From: Albugo candida
Taxonomy: Eukaryota > Oomycota > Peronosporomycetes > Albuginales
Reading direction: 5' to 3'
NCBI GenBank assembly: GCA_040437565.1
Contig: JBDOQK010000005.1
Location: 248,001-312,000, forward strand
Length of the DNA stretch: 64,000 bases
The notes under the pieces were generated by a model. The model worked only from the letters and a program-made list of their open reading frames with translations. It did no database searches and had not been told where the DNA came from. The position numbers and the translations under genes were made by a program. This document shows, one piece after another, positions 1 through 12,791 of this stretch (position 1 is the stretch's first letter; every line of letters starts with the position of its first letter).

Positions 1-2
1 TT

Positions 3-1759
3 GATGGTGAGACTGGCAAGTTGAAATATACTTGCAAGAAAGTCATGCAATTCTTGCATTTGACTTCGCCGGAAGACTATCAAATAGGGTTCACGCGCAT
101 ATACCTAAGTAGTGGTGTCTTGGAACTTTTGGAAAGAAAAAAAAGTGAACGCTTTGATTTTTTTGCGTGGCGAATACAGCACACGATGCGAGGCTTCTCA
201 TGTCGTCTCAAGTATATTCGACAGCGGCAAGCCATCCTCAAAATTCAGGTTTGGTTCTTATCAAATTATTGAGATTGTGCCTGTCGATATTCTTTTTGTA
301 GTCTATAGCACGTTGTGTGATTATGAGGGCTCGCTACCAAGCCTTTATGTGCGCTGTGATAACCGTACAAGCGCATTGGCGAGGAATGAGAGAACGTCGT
401 TCACTTTATATCGACAGGAAATTACAACGCGTAATTCGGATCCAAGCAAAATATCGTGGTTACGTCCAAAGGTATAGGCCAAAGGCTTTCGATCCACACT
501 GGGCCTATCAATTAATCCGACGTTCAATTTTAGGCAGAAGTTCAAGCGTTACCGCACTGCAGCAATACATATTCAATCGTTTGTTCGAATGAAGGTTGAG
601 AGGTCTAGACATCAGAACGCTCTCGCTGAAAAGAAACTACAGCAGAATCTGGCTGCGCAATTACACCGTGTGCAGCTCAAGCTTCAGCAAGAATGCATTC
701 GAAACGGAACGGAATACTTGAAGTCTGTTGAGAAAAGCTCAAAATCAATCTTTCCCAGTAATGCTGCACGACACAAAAATGTTGCAACTTCACCGCAGCC
801 TTCTCAAGACCAGATCCAAAACAAATGGATGGAAGATATCGACTCAGTAATCAATCATCTTCGAGATGAAGTGGAACGATTACGGACGGATAACGAGCTA
901 GTAAAGGGGATGAACCATAATTTCAGAAGTGAAATCGAGAAACTACGGAACGAAAAAGAAATTGCCACTGCTAGCTTCCTTCTGAAAATTGCTCAATGTG
1001 AAGCACAAGTAAGTACGAAACTATTATTCCTGGTCTTGATCTTGATCCACTTCCTATTTCGCTGTTTAGATTGGAAAAAAAAATCACGAGTTAGCCACAA
1101 TCAAACGAGAGAATTCCATCCTCCGTAATCGTGAGCACGCCCGCTCAACCACCCTAGAGAAACAGGTGGCAGCTAAAGGTGAAAGAGGCTCGTTGCTACC
1201 GACTCTCGGATTGAAAAACTTCCATGTAGTCAAGAATCAATCTAAACACATGAAAGATGAAGGTATTAGGCGCAAAGCAGTGTCAAGAGCCGACCCTGAA
1301 TCTCTACAAGTATCTTTGACGGAGAAGCGTGCAGCGACTGATGATTTTCTCCGAGAATCAGCGAAAAAATTGTCGGGGCCTTCAGAAACAACATTTCTTG
1401 CTGGAACTAGCGATATTCTATCTGGGTCAACAGGAAGCAGTTTGAAGCATTTTGGTGATCGCCGAGTGGATCTTTCTTCCCTTCAAAGCAGGTTGAGTGC
1501 CATTAAAGGGAGATATTCTGGGATGGTTGAGAAGGAGGTGATACCGACTACAAGTGAGGCTATACAGACGCAGAATGATACTTTACGCCCAAACTATGAT
1601 GCACTGCTCTCAAGTTCTATGCAACCCAAACTACCTGCTGGATGGGAAGCAAGACTTTCTCGTTCCAAAAACGAGATCTACTATTGCAACCCTGAATTGC
1701 ACTTGACGCAATGGGATCGGCCAGCAGCAAATGTGACTGAAAAAAGCTACAATGTATGA
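3..1759 (+). CDS. Myosin heavy chain, C-terminal part (converter, IQ motifs, coiled coil, WW domain); 5' end outside window
   Basis: Actin-based motor; only the end of the motor and the tail are present. Reading starts in frame at base 3. The first exon holds the end of the converter (YQIGFTRIYL, then an ELLERKK helix) and an IQ motif. Best splice model: 3..248, 302..471, 534..1008, 1070..1757 plus stop; introns of 53, 62 and 61 bp keep the IQ repeats in register (IQSIARCV, VQAHWRG, IQAKYRG, IHIQSFVR). A charged coiled coil follows (about 590-1160), then a low-complexity linker. The last 45 residues form a WW domain (LPAGWEARLS, YYCNPELHLTQWDRP). Oomycete myosins are known for varied tail domains, so a WW tail is credible. 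The WW domain probably binds proline-rich partners (inference). Family assignment is firm; the myosin class cannot be judged without the motor. Confidence 0.88.
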
Positions 1760-4460
1760 TGCTCAACATGGAATTGATTTGAAATCAAGCCTATCCATCA
1801 GCAAATAGCTGCAACGAGAAGTTCGCGCACGCCATAACGCCACAAGCGCAAAACTTTGCTTTGATATGGTACCCTCAGAATGCCAACATGCTCGTCAAAT
1901 CGGCATTAAGGCATCATCGGTAAATTATTAAAGCACATATTTGTTGAATGGCAAATTCAGTGTATCATGATGGCAAATTTGTAAGCACAGCTTGAATATG
2001 GGTGCGACACTGCGGATACAGATCTAGACGTTGCATCAAGATTTGTCTTGCATGCCTACCACACCCTTCAACTATCATTGCTCAGGTTAAATGTGGCCGG
2101 CCAATGCTCAGCAGCTGAATTGTGATCGCCAACTTCTCTGTTTTGGTCGAGTGTCGGCCCCAAGGGCGAACAACGTCGCCGATTATATCAAAAGCGTGAC
2201 CGCAGTCGCGGCGCTAGACAATGCACAGAGTCTCATGTTGCTGACTGAAGTAGAGGCATACGAGTCTGTTGACGAGAGAAGCCTGTAGTGCTTGTGAATT
2301 ACATCGTTCGTGTTTGGATCGTATGGACAGCCACCGTAAACAACATCTAGTCGTTTCCGCAATGGGCTCCGTAGCGCTTGTGATGTAAGCTGTAACTCTG
2401 TTCATGCTCTCAAGGGATAAAAGTCCAAGCTATACGCAAGCCGTAGTGCTGCAATCTCCCGTCCACTTCTTTGATTTGAGCAACTGTGTAAGATGTAGGT
2501 ACACAAGGGTAACGACTTACCAAGAGCAAGTGTCTGGCGAAGTACAGCGAAGAACAATCAAACTAAGTAGTCAAGTCAGTTCGGTGCGTTCATATCTAGC
2601 ACATTGGAGCTCTCTACTACCCGGTGAACACCTTCTCCACAGTACTTTGTAGCGCGTCGAGGCCTTCCAATATGACGCAAGTGATACGGTTGTGTGTCGG
2701 TAGCAGTTCACAATGGTAGCGCACATCGCAGGCGCCACGCTAATTAGACCTCGTGGAAGAGATCGCACTAGTGAATAAAGACACTTCATACCTGTTATAA
2801 GACAAGCGCTTCGATGGATACGCGCATGCAGATATCTACTTTGTCTATAATGTACACAGTATAGACTATACTTTAAAGTTCTGCATATCGACAACTCGAT
2901 GTTCATAATGCTTCAATGAGCCTATACTGTAAGCTATAGCCGTGTAGATTGTCATGGCTGTTGTCGCACGCGGGAATGGATGGCCCTTTAGCAGTCAGTC
3001 ATCGCAATCTCACTCGTGCATTCTGATGATGAATGTAGACAATCAATCAAAACATTTTGGCGATAGCAATGGTGGTGCATGTTTCGGGAAAAGGTACGTG
3101 GTTGTCCAGACGAAGAGTTTGGATAAGTCGCTCGTAAGAATACCCAAATCAATACTGACATGACCATCTACGAATCACACTTCGTGCGTCAGGCCATGGC
3201 AGCGAATGTTGACTACACTCCACTTCATTCACAGTCGATACCCAATTGCGTTTCGCAACCGAAGTAGATTTCTCTTAGCCATCCAAACACATATTTCTTT
3301 ACCGATCGCTCATGCGAACAAGATAAATGTACTAGTCCATCTGAATGGGGCAAAGAAGAAGCGCCAGCTTTTTCTGTGTGAAAGCTATCCACCGATACAG
3401 TCGATCGCACCTGAGTAAGTAGCTGTGCGTCTGTTTCTGTGCTCAAGCGAAGTACAATCAGGAAAAAGAGTGAACTGGTTTATTGTGAGTCGAAAGACAG
3501 TATGAATAGCGCGAAGCACGTGGACATGCTTGGTAATCACGACGCGGTCTTTTGGTAGAATAGAGGTGCTAAAATAGAAAGCTTTTTGATTATCGAAGAT
3601 ATCGGCTGCGTTAGATCAAATATTGACAATATCTGGCTACTTTGTGAAAGTCCCAATTTACCTCAAATCCAATAAGTTCTTTTGTGATTGCATTGTCGAC
3701 AGAAATAATGATTTTTCCACCGCTTTTGCAGATCTGTAGTTATTACCCCATGACGCCTTCTGAGGAAGCAATGTTGCCTCCAACCATGAAGACGGTTATG
3801 GTGATCCGATCTTCCTGCTGTAATGGACTTGAGTAGATCCGCAATTTCACTTTCGGCAATCTTTTGCTCGAAGAATTGATCTATCTTAATCATCCGCGCA
3901 TGTCGCGTGCGTATCACGTACGTTAGACCAACAAAACATCATATTCTTTTTGTTTGAGGTACTTTCCACTCTGTAAAGTCTCCTTTAACTAAAGAACGAT
4001 TCAGGTTCTATCGGCTCGTTGCATGTACCATGAAATACAAGCGCTGATACTGTTCGGCATGGTCGCACAAATTACATCATACCCAAGTAAAGATTGTTCT
4101 CTGAATCTCGACAAAAATTAGACTTCGGACACGTGCGCGTCCATCGAAGCTTGCACTATTCTATAATTGTCAGATGACTCTATTGAGTTCGCGCAGCGCG
4201 AATAGAGTGAATTCAAAAGGTAATGCGGAAATAGTCTAAAAAATGCGAGATACTTGCTACGATAGAGTTGTACTCAATACCAAAAACAGATCGCCTCCCC
4301 TTACTGCCGAACATTGCTGTACTTGATTTCTGTCTGCTTGTATGCATCATGTACCACATCAGCTATCTGCACATCACTTGTCAATAAAGCAAGCCGAAAA
4401 TTCTTGGATGCATTGAAGTACCTCTTTCACAAGGTTCCTCTGTACTCGCATGCTATTGAT
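1760..4460. other. Intergenic stretch, no recognisable gene
   Basis: About 2.7 kb between the myosin and the GPCR. Open frames of 60-110 codons exist on both strands, but none shows a domain, a consistent splice model or homology that I recognise. No tRNA- or rRNA-like structure was noticed. It may contain decayed repeats, but I cannot name a family. Confidence 0.5.
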
Positions 4461-5673
4461 CTATGGCGATAAATTATGTTCCTCCATGAAAGGACGTAGG
4501 AAATCATTCGCATGATCCAGATATGCATCCTCAACCACACAACTCAGTTTTGTAGATGTGTGGCGCGAATGGATATCGTCTTCTTCCTCTGAAGATGGCA
4601 GTGATTGATAAAACCACGAAGGGAAAAATCGCTCCTTGCATGCATTCATGGATAACCTATTTGATCCATAAATAAGTGCATTAAACAGCGGCTATTCCGG
4701 GTGTGATAAACCGTCAACTTTCTCCTGTATACAACGAATCTAGATTTTACCTGTAGTGGATCAAAAACGCATTCAAGTAGGGTGAAAGGTGTCGACGGTC
4801 TGTGATTTGCATGAGTCATCTGGATAATCCGATTGATGAACCCCCATAGAGGGCACAATAAAAGTACAGCAATGTACATCGCAGCTTTCTGTTTGAATGT
4901 ACCATTCATTGGATCTTTGGAGAGAAATTGTATGATCAAAACGTGAATGGTGACGTTGAATATGAAGATCAAGAGAATAGGAAAGTAATAAAAAATGAAT
5001 TGCCGCCATGCTCCTCTGCTATTCCAGACCAGCTGTGATCCTTCTGTGCCACTCGAATGGGTAGACGCGATCCAACACCAACGACGATCTGCATTTCCAA
5101 AACCGATATCACCACTAAGTTGTTCTAGAATCAAATACACCAAAAACATTGAGGGGATTCCCCAGCTGATTAGGCGATATGCCCGCAGATACTTTTGTGG
5201 AATGTCATTGCTTTGCTTTCGCATGATCCAAACAGCATGCTGTTAGTCTCGAAAGCAATATTTCTCATCTTAGATAACTTACGCCTTCACAATGATTTGA
5301 TACAAGTGAAATGCAAAGCATGCCGTCCACAAGTATGATGATAAGCAGGAGAAAAAGAGCATAAACGCTTGTAGGTAGCATAGTCTTGATTCGCTGCTCG
5401 TAGGATACATCTTTTTATTCCCGTCCACCAGGATGGACCTAAAAAAGGATGTTTAAGTGACGAAAACTACGTCGATGTTGCTTAATGTTACATAAGGAAT
5501 GCAGCAGCTGTGCAACAGCCCGAACCGCCCAAGCTTGTCACGATTTGTCGACTGATATAATTCGGCGCACTGAAGTTTCTCCATGTGGTAAACATAACGA
5601 AGCATGCAACAAGTGAAACGGAGGATATAATAATTGGCGCAATGTGCTCAAACTCTTGCAAGAAAACCTCCAT
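4461..5673 (-). CDS. Seven-transmembrane receptor, class E / cAMP-receptor-like GPCR
   Basis: Plasma-membrane receptor related to the Dictyostelium cAR / plant GCR1 group. Splice model on the minus strand: 5673..5492, 5438..5291, 5239..4751, 4691..4461, with introns of about 50-60 bp. The start is MEVFLQEFEHIAP with the first membrane span directly after. TM3 reads SSYLWTACFAFHLY, typical of this class. Next come ISWGIPSMF (TM4), a WCWIAS loop with a conserved Trp and Cys, FYYFPILLIFIF (TM5), and a TM7 that only appears when the last exon is joined (DPLQ followed by PLFNALIYGSN). The short cytoplasmic tail is acidic and Ser-rich. No kinase domain follows, so it is not one of the oomycete GPCR-PIPK fusions. 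The exon 2 donor (GTGAAG) is the least certain junction. The ligand is unknown. Confidence 0.8.
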
Positions 5674-5751
5674 TGTGTCGTCAAAAGAGTAATTTGTGCA
5701 TTACGCGGGGTCTTGTCTCTACAAACATGTAATCTACGGTACTAGCAACAA

Positions 5752-6998
5752 TCACGCGCATCCTGGACAATTGTGGTGAGAATGATGGATAAACTCGTCG
5801 CATTCTGAGCAAAAATAATGGAAGCATGTTGGACATTGAAAAGCTGAATCATCTAGAGCATACTGCAAAGGTATAAGACATCCAAAACATGTTCCTTGTG
5901 CCTTTGATTCTACTTGTGATGATATCATGCTCTTGAACTTTACAATTGGGAACAAGTGATGATACGATCGCGATAAGTGTGGAGATGATACGAGGGGAAG
6001 GTTGCATATTTGACAAACCGTAGGCAAGTCACAGCTCTTGGACTTGCATCGAGGACACAAATAGCCGATAGTCGTGAAAGACTGATGACATGTGCATAGT
6101 GATAAAGCTCCCGAGCGGCGCTGCGGAAAACCCATTTCAACAAGCGTCGCGAATCGAGAAGCATTACTGGCCACAGTTGGAGATGGAATTGTGAACCTCC
6201 CCATTAAGGCTTTCAGATGATTGGCATCTAGAGCTACAAAATAGGTCCCATTCGTGTCATCCGAAATCTTTCGTAATAACCGCATTTCAGCACCAATACC
6301 CAGAAATGACACGCGAATATTCTCGCGTTTCAGCGCTGACAAAGTTTGAAATATGTCTCCGGGATCAGCAGTTACTAAGCTGCCGTATATGACGATGATT
6401 TCGCGGCTGCCATATGAAGGTACGATCTTCAACGCTGCTTTTGCGATATCCAATGCGTTCTGGAGAGATGGTTCCTTATCAACTGCAACTGCCTCTTTGA
6501 TACGCTCAATGTGATTTTTGGGATTTCCTGAGAGATCACTAAGTCGCTCGGATTTCATCCCCTTGATTCCGATAAGACCGAGCTGCGAGATCGGATTCTG
6601 ATCAAAATAATCTCTGACAAAATGTTGCAAAACATCCGATACGCATGCAAGGCGATGGGGTTTCCAGTCCTTGTTCGTCATTCCACGAGACAAATCCACG
6701 ATGATATACACATACCGAATTAATCCTTTGCGTACATTTCGTGCAATTTCAAGCTGTCTGAAAAAAATCATTATAGTACATTTCACAACTCAGTATCCAA
6801 ATGCGAGATACCGCTGCCGTTGATCTTTGTTGCTTGCGACGTCTACAACAAGCCGACCTGATTCATCCTCTTCGATAGCATCCCAGCTTCTTTCAAATGC
6901 CCCTTCCCAAGAGTATCCCTTCGTATCTACACGAATAGCAACACTATAAAGGCAGCTATGATGCAACGCGACATCTTACTCTCATCTTGCGCCTCCAT
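5752..6998 (-). CDS. SSL1: TFIIH core subunit p44 / Ssl1
   Basis: Structural subunit of TFIIH that supports the XPD helicase in transcription initiation and nucleotide excision repair. Three-exon model: 6998..6980 (a 19-nt start exon, MEAQDE), 6926..6812, 6757..5752; total 379 aa, close to human p44. Exon 2 gives the family's N-terminal motif (AFERSWDAIEEDESG). Exon 3 carries the von Willebrand A-like fold (YVYIIVDLSRGMTNKDWKP) and the Cys-rich C-terminus: a CTC/CPRC cluster and a final RING-like C4 zinc finger ending in CPGC. The start is 70 bp from the putative start of the divergent importin gene, implying a shared promoter. The tiny first exon is inferred from splice phase; the rest is secure. 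Confidence 0.9.
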
Positions 6999-7068
6999 AC
7001 TTGATCGTCCGATTACAGCCAATTATTGCAATGGAATTCGACTCACCCTACGAATCAAAAGTGTAGAT

Positions 7069-10000
7069 ATGAATGAGTTGAGCGCGTGTGCTCATGCATT
7101 ACTGGATGGCGTGCCAAACAAGGTCAAACAAAAAGAGGCAGATCAGTGGATTTATGAATTCAAAAATACAAATGCAGCATGGTCGATATGCATTGAAGCA
7201 ATCCGAGATTACTCCAACGATACCACCTTAGTGTTCGTTGCAATTCAGATTTTACGGCAAAAAGTCGAAAAGGAATGGTTTTACTTAACAATAGAAGAGC
7301 AAAATTATTTTGAAATGGTACCTGATCAACCCTTTGCATGATTCTGGATACAAATTTGCCTCATTGAGTGTAGACTTTCATGGAATTTTTAGAATGCACA
7401 GCGACGAAGAACTCCGCGACAGTTCCCGCTTTTGTTCGTCGTGTTGCTTGCGACAATCTCGCATTAACTGCAGTCAGACGGCCTGAATCATGGAACAGTA
7501 TATTCTTACGATTTTATTCAATCGCCAGTGGCGAACGAGGGCAAGAGTATTGTTACGAAGGATTCATAACGGTATCTACATTCCGCTACCATATATATGG
7601 CTGCAATATTATAGTTTGCTTTACAAGCTTCTGGAAATACTTGGCGCGATACCATCTAAACTCATACTCAGCGAAGCTTTCGATAAAAACGAAGTTTTCG
7701 AAAGAGCGTTGAACGTGTATATTTGTGAGAAGGAAAATGTTCGACTTATTGCTCTTTCTTCTATGAGAAGTTTGTAAGGATAAATGTACTCAACTACGAC
7801 GTGGTTAACTACACTCTTCGTGAATATAGTCCGAATTTAAACTCAACTGCACTACAATGCATTGAAAACTGGGTCGTGGGCAGCATTCCCGGTCGACCTA
7901 CGTTTGGACTAGACATTACCGATATTTGCTCTAATGGGTATGTTCGCTGATCAGCTCGTATGATTTTCCCAATCACTAGGTTTTTTAAGTGTAGTGATCT
8001 CCTCGAAAAGCTGTTTGACGTCATGATGGGATTTTCAGAACTTGACACATTGGTACACGATGCAATTTTGGGAGCTATTCTGCTATAACTGGCTTGGTTC
8101 ATTTAGCTAGTTACCAGCATCATGACTGATATCCTTTCTGCTGGACCTCGCGAAATCAGTGCACAAGAGTACGTAATGATGCGATTTAGCTCTGGCTCGT
8201 CTTTCTTCCACACAGCGTTTCTCTTTACAGAAGTAATCATCATCACAACATGCACCATCGAATGATCAATCAGATGACTCTAATGCTGCTACACATGCTG
8301 GAGAGGTTGCAGACAGAAGCCAATGCACGCAATAACGTTTACAGAGGCATAGCCCAGATTTTGAGTATTCTAGCTACGCAGTATCTCTCGGTGATTTGCC
8401 AAGAAGAAGTGGCGATAAAGCATCAACAATTGACAAGAAAGCTCATGCAAGCTCTACTGATTCTTACAGCTTTCCCGGATGTCGAAACTGCACAATTGAT
8501 TTTGGAGTTCTGGTATTTTTTTCTTGATGATACGAGCAGCTCGCCTTGGAAGTTACTGTCGCATTCTTGTGACGAGCCGGAGATCTTAGATTTTCTAAAT
8601 AGTGCTGTGAGAGCATTGCTGTCACAATGCCATCTGCCCGATCATATAATACTAGCAGAAAATTATGGCACAAATGAGACAAATCCTGAAATCGCCGCGT
8701 TCCGAAGGTACCCATTTTATCGCACGTCGCCATCCCTGAACTCGAATTGTTGTTAGTGAGATTGCTGATACGCTACTCAGCATGTTCAAGCGTTGGCCTT
8801 CACCAAATGGCGCCGAATGTTGCTTCAATCAGCTGGCAGCGATGATGGAAGATGGCACTAATATTACAATCATCGAGTCGATACTTTATGTATTGGATCG
8901 TTTGTTGGAGCTTTTTGATGTTATTAGTTCAAACGGGATAGATCCAAACCGATCCTCAGATCATGGCTGCATACATGTGTCAGAGAAGGTGCTTCTTCAA
9001 TGCTTACAGCTTCCTGATCACTCTGTAGTCTTCTTCAGCATTGCACGGTTCGTGTCCTTCACCTTTTCTCCGTGTAAGCCTTACTGGTGTCAACACGATC
9101 TTCCAGATATCTAAAATCGTTGGTGCACCTGCAAGCATTATCTCACGCAACAAAAAAGGCGGCAATCGGCTTCCTTTTGCAAGGTCTGACATTCCCATCA
9201 AGAATCGAGGTTATCACGCCTCTCCTGTTGGAGCTTATTTCTAAGACGAGGTAATCTCAAGAACGTACAATAGCCAGAAAAATGACTGGGAATCTCCCCG
9301 CAGCACGACACTTTCCCTACAAGAACGTCACGCAGCGGCACAGACTCTGTCACAGCATTGTCACTTGCGCTTGCATCTGGATTGCCACTTGGATCAAGTG
9401 GGAGATCTACTGGCGACGCTGTATCAATTAATCGGAATGCAGGATACTCAAGGTATAAAGCCTTATCAGATCCAGCTTTCCGCTCGATAATATGTGTTCT
9501 CTCCATATGCAGAATCGTGCAATATATCTCACCAGCTGCTTCTGTCTATGAAACATCGATTATGCTCAGAATCTGATATTGCTGCCAAATCGCTGTATTT
9601 GATGGGCAGACTAGTCGCGGGAATCGTCAACCCAGCCAGAAAAATCAATGTGCTAGTATATACGTGGCATGAATCCTGTCAAGCCTTATTACAATGCCGG
9701 AACCATCCATCACTGCACCACTATATTTTTCCATTTGTAAACAGCTGTTTATTTCTCATGATCGGGAATGATTTTGAGCGACTGGAGCACATACTCAATT
9801 TATGCTTGACCGAATATTCGATTTGCTTTCATCAGGTCATCCTATGCTTGACGACCATGTATTCTATGCTGCCACCCAACGCCGACAATTTCAAAAATCT
9901 TGCCGATGTAAGTATGAGTTCCGCCTCCCTTCCAAATGTGTTGCTATATTTTGTATGTAGAGTGCATTCAGTCGATGCTCCAATATAATGCTGAGCAAAG

Positions 10001-10769
10001 TTGGGTATCATTCTTCGAATTCGGAAAATAAGAATATTGAGCATCTTATGCAGCTGTCTAATGGCGCTTCGACTGCCGTGATAGTCGAATCCGAGCTTCC
10101 TGAATATTTTAAGCTGGCCCACATCGCATTAGTTCTTCCGGCCGATAGATCAAACTTGAATAATTTATTTGAGCAATCAGCGCGACTTGGATGCGTGGTT
10201 TTGGCATATGATCATAAGGTTTGTAAGGCAAAACCCTGCCATAGTGGCTGGCGTGTTCAAATGATACTTGTAGATACGGTCACTCAACGAATCCGCATGC
10301 AGATTTATAGTAGAAATCATTGTCCAGCAATTCGGAAGCTCACCAAAATCAATCACGAAAAAGAACATTCAGGTTGCAAGTGCAATCATGCCTGAATTCT
10401 TGTGCAATTTGCTCACCTTCCTCGATCCGCGTCGAACCGGCTACACGAAGAAATCCATATGGGATTATCTCTACACACTTCGATTTTCTCCGAATGTATC
10501 TCCAGCCCTCCAGTGTACGTTGACAACACCCACTCGTATATATCCTTCGCATTCACCTCATCTCTCTAGATCACGTTGCTGAGACCTGCTTGTTGCTCTT
10601 ATCGAAGCAACTTGATAATAAGAAACTGATGTTTCTGTCAGATGAAGGTCAGATGATTCTATTGCAAATCCTGTCACCTTCGGGGCAAAGAAAACAACCA
10701 AGTCGAATGCAATTCCGTCAGCAATTTGGAGCAGCTCAGCAAGAGCTGTTAAGATCGAACCGAACGTAA
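7069..10769 (+). CDS. Karyopherin-beta of the transportin-3 / importin-13 (Mtr10) type
   Basis: Nuclear import receptor built from HEAT repeats; family members carry SR proteins and other cargo with RanGTP. I prefer ATG 7069 (MNELSACAHALL) because the importin-N helix begins there; an upstream in-frame ATG at 6958 would overlap the p44 first exon on the other strand. The gene has many exons. Examples of well-supported joins: 7317/7374, the boundary at about 9050/9115 restoring an RYLKSLVHLQALSH helix, and a final exon from about 10571 ending FGAAQQELLRSNRT with stop at 10767-10769. Segments at about 7490-7777, 8250-8756, 8782-9049 and 9494-9920 are leucine-rich helical repeats. Exact borders of several middle exons are not resolved. 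The sequence looks intact once spliced, with no sign of decay. Confidence 0.78.
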
Positions 10770-10824
10770 CCAGTTCGCCAGTAAACTATCGTCAATTTTA
10801 GCAATTTGGTTCTTTTATACAAAA

Positions 10825-11298
10825 ATGATTCGTAGCTGTCAGAGTTTGCCATATTTCGCACGCTTTATAGTAAAGAGGCCAGCAACTTGCTTCAGCACTT
10901 CCTCAGGTTTGGAATTAGCAATGATTGGTCAACGGTTTTATTCTATATGTATGTGTTTAGCGCAGTACCCCCGATCTTTCTTATCACATGTGAAAAATCA
11001 AAAATTTAGCGGCTACGGGATCGGTATGGCATGCTTGACACTTTCCCTTGCGACACAAGTAGTTCAGTTGAGAATGCAACTCAATGAAGCAAATGAAACG
11101 ATACAAAAAATGACGGGAACTTGCGTAGACACAACGCAGCTCTCAACAAGCGAGAGTGAAGAAGATTTGAATGAACGTACTTTCATGGATGGCAGTCTAT
11201 CTCCTCATGACAGTCCAAAGCAAGTTCGTAGCGACTCAGACGCAGAATCGAAAGAGACAACGCCATTAACTAATCGGAAAAAAGTTGTCCTGAGTTAG
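10825..11298 (+). CDS. Small single-pass membrane protein, possibly mitochondrial (unknown function)
   Basis: An intron-less 157-codon frame. The N-terminus is rich in Arg, Ser and aromatics and lacks acidic residues (MIRSCQSLPYFARFIVKRP), compatible with a mitochondrial targeting peptide. One hydrophobic segment (GYGIGMACLTLSLATQVV, about residues 72-90) is followed by a short amphipathic, probably coiled-coil stretch and an acidic, Ser-rich tail. It begins 55 bp after the importin stop on the same strand. I do not recognise the family. The coding call rests on length, ordered composition and position. Confidence 0.5.
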   Translation: MIRSCQSLPYFARFIVKRPATCFSTSSGLELAMIGQRFYSICMCLAQYPRSFLSHVKNQKFSGYGIGMACLTLSLATQVVQLRMQLNEANETIQKMTGTCVDTTQLSTSESEEDLNERTFMDGSLSPHDSPKQVRSDSDAESKETTPLTNRKKVVLS

Positions 11299-11362
11299 AA
11301 CGGGGCCATAAATTGATATTGCCGCTTCCTTATGACCCTGAATTGAAACCTTGTGATTGATC

Positions 11363-12083
11363 TTAGATCTTTACTCCAGGCAAGGATCTTTTCATGGATG
11401 CGCTGTCTAGTCGGTTCATTTCATTGACAGCTGTCAAAATCTCATTGATATTAGTCTCCAGCACCATCCCACCCATCACGATTTCATCCAGCACATAATG
11501 AACCTGTCCAAATTAAAATGAGCTGATGTAACTGAGCCTCAGATGATTGTTCCCAACCTTATCGCTATGAAAAATTAAATCAAGTTCGCAGACGTTTTCG
11601 AAGCACTTGTCGAGGGTCTCCACAAATACTACCAGCACAGCATGAAACAGACATCCAGATCGGAACGAATGATAGCCAAACTCATCACCTTGTATGAGAT
11701 CAAGTATGCCCAAGTCGCTTTCTTGTTGATCCACAGCAAAAACGAAATACAGCGTTGCATAGTGACGATATATAAGCTTGACACCATTCCCCCAGTACCA
11801 CACACTTGACATCAATGGGGCAATGTAGTCATAGTCATACACAATGTCATATTGCTTCACTTACGTTCCCTCCAGAAAATTACACAAGGAATCCGGACGC
11901 TTTGAAACCTGAGTAAATATATCTCGAATCACGGCCTGCTGCTCCGTGTCTGGCTACACAACAAGCATGATCCTGACTGTGTCATCTCACTATACTATAC
12001 GAGAAGCTTTATACCACATGCTCATAAAACTTCACAATCCGTGGTTTACCATGATTATTGACGATCAGAATGCCTTTGATCAT
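11363..12083 (-). CDS. AP3S: AP-3 adaptor complex sigma subunit
   Basis: Small subunit of the AP-3 coat that sorts cargo from endosomes or Golgi to lysosome/vacuole. Five exons give 161 aa: 12083..12015, 11953..11865, 11804..11689, 11628..11558, 11503..11363. Hallmarks are MIKGILIVNNHGKPRI at the start, KLIYRHYATLYFVFAVD, ESDLGILDLIQ, VFVETLDKCFENVCELDLIF, then VHYVLDEIVMGGMV at the end. The exon 4 donor is GTTGGG, less usual but required by the protein. GGMVLETN plus the ESDLGILDLIQVFVETLD block point to AP-3 rather than AP-1 or AP-2 sigma. Exons 1 and 2 are repeated at 12383-12601 after the assembly gap; that copy is an artefact. Confidence 0.93.
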
Positions 12084-12791
12084 GATTACACAAGAGTGAG
12101 ACCACTGGACAAAAGGTGAGCATTTCTGCGAATCAAACTTCCAAGTATCTTATGAGATGCTCCGTACTGTAATTAGGATGGTGTCATCACCAATTGCATC
12201 ACCATCATGGTCTCCAACTCGTTCGCGGCTTATTTCACCGTCCCCCAGACTGACATCAGATGAATTCACAGAANNNNNNNNNNNNNNNNNNNNNNNNNNN
12301 NNNNNNNNNNNNNNNNNNNNNNNNNNNNNNNNNNNNNNNNNNNNNNNNNNNNNNNNNNNNNNNNNNNNNNNNNTTCACTTACGTTCCCTCCAGAAAATTA
12401 CACAAGGAATCCGGACGCTTTGAAACCTGAGTAAATATATCTCGAATCACGGCCTGCTGCTCCGTGTCTGGCTACACAACAAGCATGATCCTGACTGTGT
12501 CATCTCACTATACTATACGAGAAGCTTTATACCACATGCTCATAAAACTTCACAATCCGTGGTTTACCATGATTATTGACGATCAGAATGCCTTTGATCA
12601 TGATTACACAAGAGTGAGACCACTGGACAAAAGGTGAGCATTTCTGCGAATCAAACTTCCAAGTATCTTATGAGATGCTCCGTACTGTAATTAGGATGGT
12701 GTCATCACCAATTGCATCACCATCATGGTCTCCAACTCGTTCGCGGCTTATTTCACCGTCCCCCAGACTGACATCAGATGAATTCACAGAA
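11856..12791. repeat. Assembly duplication around gap 1 (11856..12273 = 12374..12791)
   Basis: The 418 bases before the 100-N gap recur after it with a constant offset of 518. They contain AP-3 sigma exons 1-2 and the first 39 codons of the BTB gene. The repeat ends exactly at the N run on one side and begins exactly at it on the other. This is the signature of two contigs with an unmerged overlap, not of a biological duplication. Confidence 0.9.
12274..12373. other. Assembly gap (100 N)
   Basis: Exactly 100 N. The flanks overlap by 418 bp, so no sequence is probably missing here. Confidence 0.99.

Noticed and set aside
6958-7068. Upstream start for the importin gene
   Set aside because: It would overlap the p44 first exon on the opposite strand and adds residues before the usual importin start; possible but less likely.
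12157-12423. A second BTB gene start running through Ns
   Set aside because: It is the same 5' end as at 12675, cut by the gap; the frame after the Ns is antisense to AP-3 sigma exon 2.
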